Assembly (NCBI GenBank): GCA_002083985.1
Contig: MTER01000115.1
Span: 1-7,290, forward strand
DNA: 7,290 nt
DNA from: Candidatus Altarchaeales archaeon A3
GTDB lineage: Archaea; Altiarchaeota; Altiarchaeia; Altiarchaeales; Altiarchaeaceae
Reading direction: 5' to 3'
The number at the start of each line of letters is the position of its first letter. Position 1 is the first letter of the stretch. Made by a program: the position numbers and the translations under genes. This document shows positions 4,779 through 7,290 of this stretch, in pieces. Under the pieces are notes generated by a model that ran no database searches, had not been told where the DNA came from, and saw only the letters and a list, made by a program, of their open reading frames with translations.

Positions 4779-6839
4779 ATGGCCGACGAAATTAAAAAAA
4801 CAGGAAATGAGGAGAAAACGACATTGAGTGAGGTAGAAATAGGAGTGCATTGGCAGGAAGAGGGATATTTTTATCCTTCGGAGAAATTTATGAGGCAGGC
4901 GAATGCACCGGATAATGCAATATATGAAAGATTTAAAGAGGAAAATTTTCCGGAGTGTTTTAAAGAATATGCTGATTTGTTAACATGGGACAGATATTGG
5001 AAAACAACGCTTGATACTAGCAATCCGCCTTTCTTTAAATGGTTTGTCGGTGGAAAACTGAATGTTTGCTATAATTGTGTTGATAGAAATTTAGCAAAGT
5101 ATAAAAATAAAGCCGCAATAATATGGGTTCCGGAATTAGAAGGAGAACATGACAGAGTTATAACTTATCAGGAGTTATATGTAAAAGTCAATGAATTTGC
5201 ATCACTTCTTCAGGAACTAGGACTAAAAGCAGGAGACAGGATAACATTTCACATGCCGATGATTCCCGAATTACCAATATCAATGCTTGCCTGCGCGCGA
5301 CTTGGAATAATACACTCAGAGGTTTTCGGAGGTTTCAGCGGAAAAGCATGCGGAGAAAGAATTGCTGACTCGGGAAGTAATATTTTAGTAACAATAGACG
5401 GATATTACAGAGGGGGAAAATTAATGGACCACAAAGTCAATGCGAACATAGCAGTTGAAACGGCAAAGCAATTGGGACAGAAAGTAGATAAAGTACTTGT
5501 ATGGAGCAGATATTCTGGTAAATATAGTTCGCCAACAAAACTTGTAGAGGAAAGGGACTTTCTAGTTGATGACTTACTTAAAAATCATAAAGGAAAAATT
5601 GTAAAGCCGGTTTCAATGCCAGCAGAAGCAGGACTTTTTATGATGTATACAAGTGGTTCAACAGGAAAGCCAAAGGGATGCTTGCATAGTACCGGTGGTT
5701 ACCTGGCGTATGTTGCGGGAACATCAAAATATATTCAGGACATTCATCCCGAAGATGTATATTGGTGTATGGCGGATATTGGATGGATTACTGGACATTC
5801 GTATATTGTATATGGTCCATTAGCAATCGCCGCAACAAGTGTAATATATGAAGGAGTACCTACATATCCCGATGCAAACAGGTCATGGAGAATAGCCGAG
5901 CGATTAGGAGTAAATATATTCCATACGGCACCAACAACTATTCGTATGTTAAGAAAAATAGGGTCTGATCCTTCAGCATACAATTGTCACTTTAAGCATA
6001 TGACAACTGTTGGAGAACCAATAGAACCTGATGTGTGGCGATGGTATTATGATGTGGTTGGAAAGAAGGAAGCAGTAATAGTTGATACATGGTGGCAAAC
6101 AGAAAACGGAGGATTTTTATGTGGCACAGTTCCTGCTATTAAACCAATGAAGCCTGGAAGTGCAGGTCCGGGTGCGCCTGGAATTTATCCAATAATATAT
6201 GATGAAAATGGGAAAGAACTTCCGGCAGGATGTGGGAAGGCAGGAAATATTTGTATAAAAAATCCATGGCCCGGAAGAATGCTTACAATATGGGGAAATC
6301 CCGGAAGAATGGTAACTGGATATTATGAAAAGTACTGCAAAAATAAAGACAGCAAGGACTGGCAGGACTGGCCATATCTGGCAGGAGATAGTGCAACGCA
6401 GGCAAAGGATGAATACTTTAGAATTTTGGGCAGAATAGATGATGTTATTAATGTTGCAGGGCATAGATTGGGGACAAAAGAAATTGAATCTGCAGCAATA
6501 ACCTGTGAGGAAATAGCAGAGGCAGCTGTTGTACCAAAAGGGGATGAACTCAGGGGACATGTTCCTGATTTGTATGTATCTCTAAAACCCGGATTTGAAT
6601 CCAGCGAAGAATTAAAGAATAAAGTCAAACAGGCAGTTGCAGACATAATTGGACCAATCGCGAGACCAAAGAATATATATGTTGTTCCGGACATGCCAAA
6701 GACAGGAAGCGGAAAAATTATGCGAAGAATTCTTGCGGTTATATCAAATGGCAGAACTGATGTGGGTGATGTAACAACACTAATGAATCCGGAAGTCGTT
6801 GAAAAAATACAAAAACTTGTTCAGGGAGAAACATCTTAA
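4779..6839 (+). CDS. acs: Acetyl-CoA synthetase, AMP-forming
   Basis: Acs activates acetate: acetate + ATP + CoA gives acetyl-CoA + AMP + PPi through an acetyl-adenylate. The 686 residues are slightly above the usual 630-670, with a polar extension of about 25 residues. The N-terminal Acs block includes FKWFVGGKLNVCYNCVDRNL (86-105). The adenylate-forming phosphate loop is TSGSTGKPKG (291-300). WWQTENGG (438-445) includes the tryptophans that restrict the pocket to acetate-sized acids; the residue after E is N where many bacterial Acs have T. GDSAT (536-540) and GRIDDVINVAGHRLGT (551-566) lead into the C-terminal domain. The catalytic, acetylation-controlled lysine is K646 in PKTGSGKIMRRIL, with G643 where R is usual. 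Every essential motif is present, so it is probably active. It is divergent from a CBS sensor and upstream of a decayed organic-anion MFS gene. Propionate use cannot be excluded, but the WW motif favours acetate. Confidence 0.95.
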   Translation: MADEIKKTGNEEKTTLSEVEIGVHWQEEGYFYPSEKFMRQANAPDNAIYERFKEENFPECFKEYADLLTWDRYWKTTLDTSNPPFFKWFVGGKLNVCYNCVDRNLAKYKNKAAIIWVPELEGEHDRVITYQELYVKVNEFASLLQELGLKAGDRITFHMPMIPELPISMLACARLGIIHSEVFGGFSGKACGERIADSGSNILVTIDGYYRGGKLMDHKVNANIAVETAKQLGQKVDKVLVWSRYSGKYSSPTKLVEERDFLVDDLLKNHKGKIVKPVSMPAEAGLFMMYTSGSTGKPKGCLHSTGGYLAYVAGTSKYIQDIHPEDVYWCMADIGWITGHSYIVYGPLAIAATSVIYEGVPTYPDANRSWRIAERLGVNIFHTAPTTIRMLRKIGSDPSAYNCHFKHMTTVGEPIEPDVWRWYYDVVGKKEAVIVDTWWQTENGGFLCGTVPAIKPMKPGSAGPGAPGIYPIIYDENGKELPAGCGKAGNICIKNPWPGRMLTIWGNPGRMVTGYYEKYCKNKDSKDWQDWPYLAGDSATQAKDEYFRILGRIDDVINVAGHRLGTKEIESAAITCEEIAEAAVVPKGDELRGHVPDLYVSLKPGFESSEELKNKVKQAVADIIGPIARPKNIYVVPDMPKTGSGKIMRRILAVISNGRTDVGDVTTLMNPEVVEKIQKLVQGETS

Positions 6840-6840
6840 A

Positions 6841-6867
6841 TTTTTGTTTTTTAAAAATTTTTAAAAG
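6841..6867 (+). terminator. T-rich candidate terminator after acs
   Basis: Immediately after the acs stop comes TTTTTGTTTTTT (6841-6852), followed by a near-palindrome of A and T (about 6850-6867). A T-run directly behind a stop codon is the usual archaeal terminator form. It would separate acs from the MFS remnant about 100 bp further on, which has its own TATA-like sequence. No experimental sign can be read from sequence. Confidence 0.4.
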
Positions 6868-6904
6868 ATGGTCGGTAATGACCCTCTAATTTAATCTAAA
6901 AATA

Positions 6905-6914
6905 AAATATAAAT
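6905..6914 (+). promoter_or_regulatory. Putative TATA box for the MFS remnant
   Basis: AAATATAAAT is centred about 35 nt before ATG 6944, in a stretch made only of A and T apart from one C. It suggests that the transporter once had a promoter separate from acs. Such AT-only sequence is common here, so confidence is low. Confidence 0.25.
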
Positions 6915-6943
6915 AAATCAAAAATAAAATTTAAAATTTTAAA

Positions 6944-7290
6944 ATGGATGAAAATAAAAATATATGGAATAGGGTGGATGTTGGTAGCGGTTGGATTGAT
7001 AATAAATATATGTATTGGAGCAATAGATGCAACACAGAGTGGTTTGCCGTTCATGGTGTTTCTTAGGTGTTTTGCCCTTGCAATGCCTCTTGCAGGTAAT
7101 CTGATGCAGAAGTGGGGTCCCAAAAAAACAACTATGCTCTGAGGTTTTCTGGTCGCAATGGGATGGATTTTAGCAAGTTTTGCCCCAAATATAGAAATAC
7201 TGACAATTTTATAGGGGGTGATTGGTGATATAGGTGTTGGAATAGCTTATGGATGTCCCATAGTAGTTGCTGCAAAATGGTTTCCGAATG
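6944..7290 (+). pseudogene. MFS transporter of the oxalate/formate antiporter (OFA) type, multiply disrupted, runs off window
   Basis: The remnant matches the N-terminal part of OFA-type major facilitator proteins, 12-helix carriers of small organic anions. Four lesions are visible. (1) ATG 6944 reads MDENKNIWNR but leaves frame at GGG 6972-6974; one G fewer gives NRWMLVAVGL, a typical family start. (2) After LIINICIGAI the loop usually reading YAWSVF...FGW, about 15 residues, is absent and the protein resumes at DATQSGLPFMVF. (3) TGA at 7140-7142 interrupts GPKKTTML-stop-GFLVAMGW. (4) TAG at 7212-7214 interrupts ILTIL-stop-GVIGDIGVGIAYG. Two hydrophobic helices, the GPKK loop between helices 2 and 3 and the GIAYGCPIVVAAKWFP signature remain readable to the window end. 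A start at ATG 6948 gives a 64-residue piece ending at the TGA. Its position beside acs suggests former acetate or other monocarboxylate uptake, which is inference. Confidence 0.85.

Noticed and set aside
5744..6694. Leftward open frames inside acs
   Set aside because: All are antisense to a complete acetyl-CoA synthetase with every motif in place; none has a recognisable domain or its own promoter.
6870..6883. GGTC/GACC inverted repeat with a 6-nt loop after acs
   Set aside because: Four-base arms are too short to separate from chance, and it is not positioned well for an operator of the MFS gene.

Overview
The window looks like the chromosome of an AT-rich archaeon (about two thirds A+T by eye). 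The archaeal signs are an archaeal-type phosphopantetheine adenylyltransferase (HKGH motif, 'VVSEETLP'), a PyrI regulatory chain of aspartate carbamoyltransferase, a glutaminase-less asparagine-synthase-like protein, TATA-like boxes about 25-40 nt upstream of start codons, and almost no Shine-Dalgarno sequences. A euryarchaeal or related methanogen/anaerobe lineage fits, but the sequence alone does not fix the phylum. There is no rRNA, tRNA, CRISPR array, insertion sequence or phage module.

Layout. 1-201: gene-free, with three hairpins built from one shared stem sequence. 202-621 (-): coaD, which ends early, right after this repeat region. 672-1523 (+): stand-alone asparagine-synthase-like ATPase. 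1546-2025 (-): pyrI without an adjacent pyrB. 2116-2590 (+): a hicBA toxin-antitoxin pair with an intact antitoxin and a toxin lacking its catalytic histidine and frameshifted. 2619-3545 (+): sugar-nucleotide epimerase. 3547-4104 (-): full-length isochorismatase-family gene with three in-frame stops. 4150-4551 (-): two-CBS-domain protein. 4779-6839 (+): AMP-forming acetyl-CoA synthetase. 6944 to window end (+): badly damaged oxalate/formate-antiporter-type MFS transporter.

Working together. Most genes are single housekeeping or metabolic genes, and no large operon is visible. The clearest functional grouping is at the right: a CBS nucleotide sensor divergent from acs, followed by a decayed MFS carrier of a family that moves small organic anions. 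This suggests a former acetate or other monocarboxylate uptake and activation locus in which only the activating enzyme is clearly whole.

Main impression. Gene erosion is the unusual feature. Three genes (hicA, the isochorismatase-like gene and the MFS gene) are clearly broken. Two more (coaD and the CBS gene) lack conserved pieces. The intervening core genes are undamaged. I found no convincing new multi-gene system. The best leads are the hairpin element, the antitoxin kept beside a doubly inactivated toxin, and whether the in-frame stops (three of five are TAG, a codon no intact gene here uses as its stop) are decay, sequencing error or recoding.
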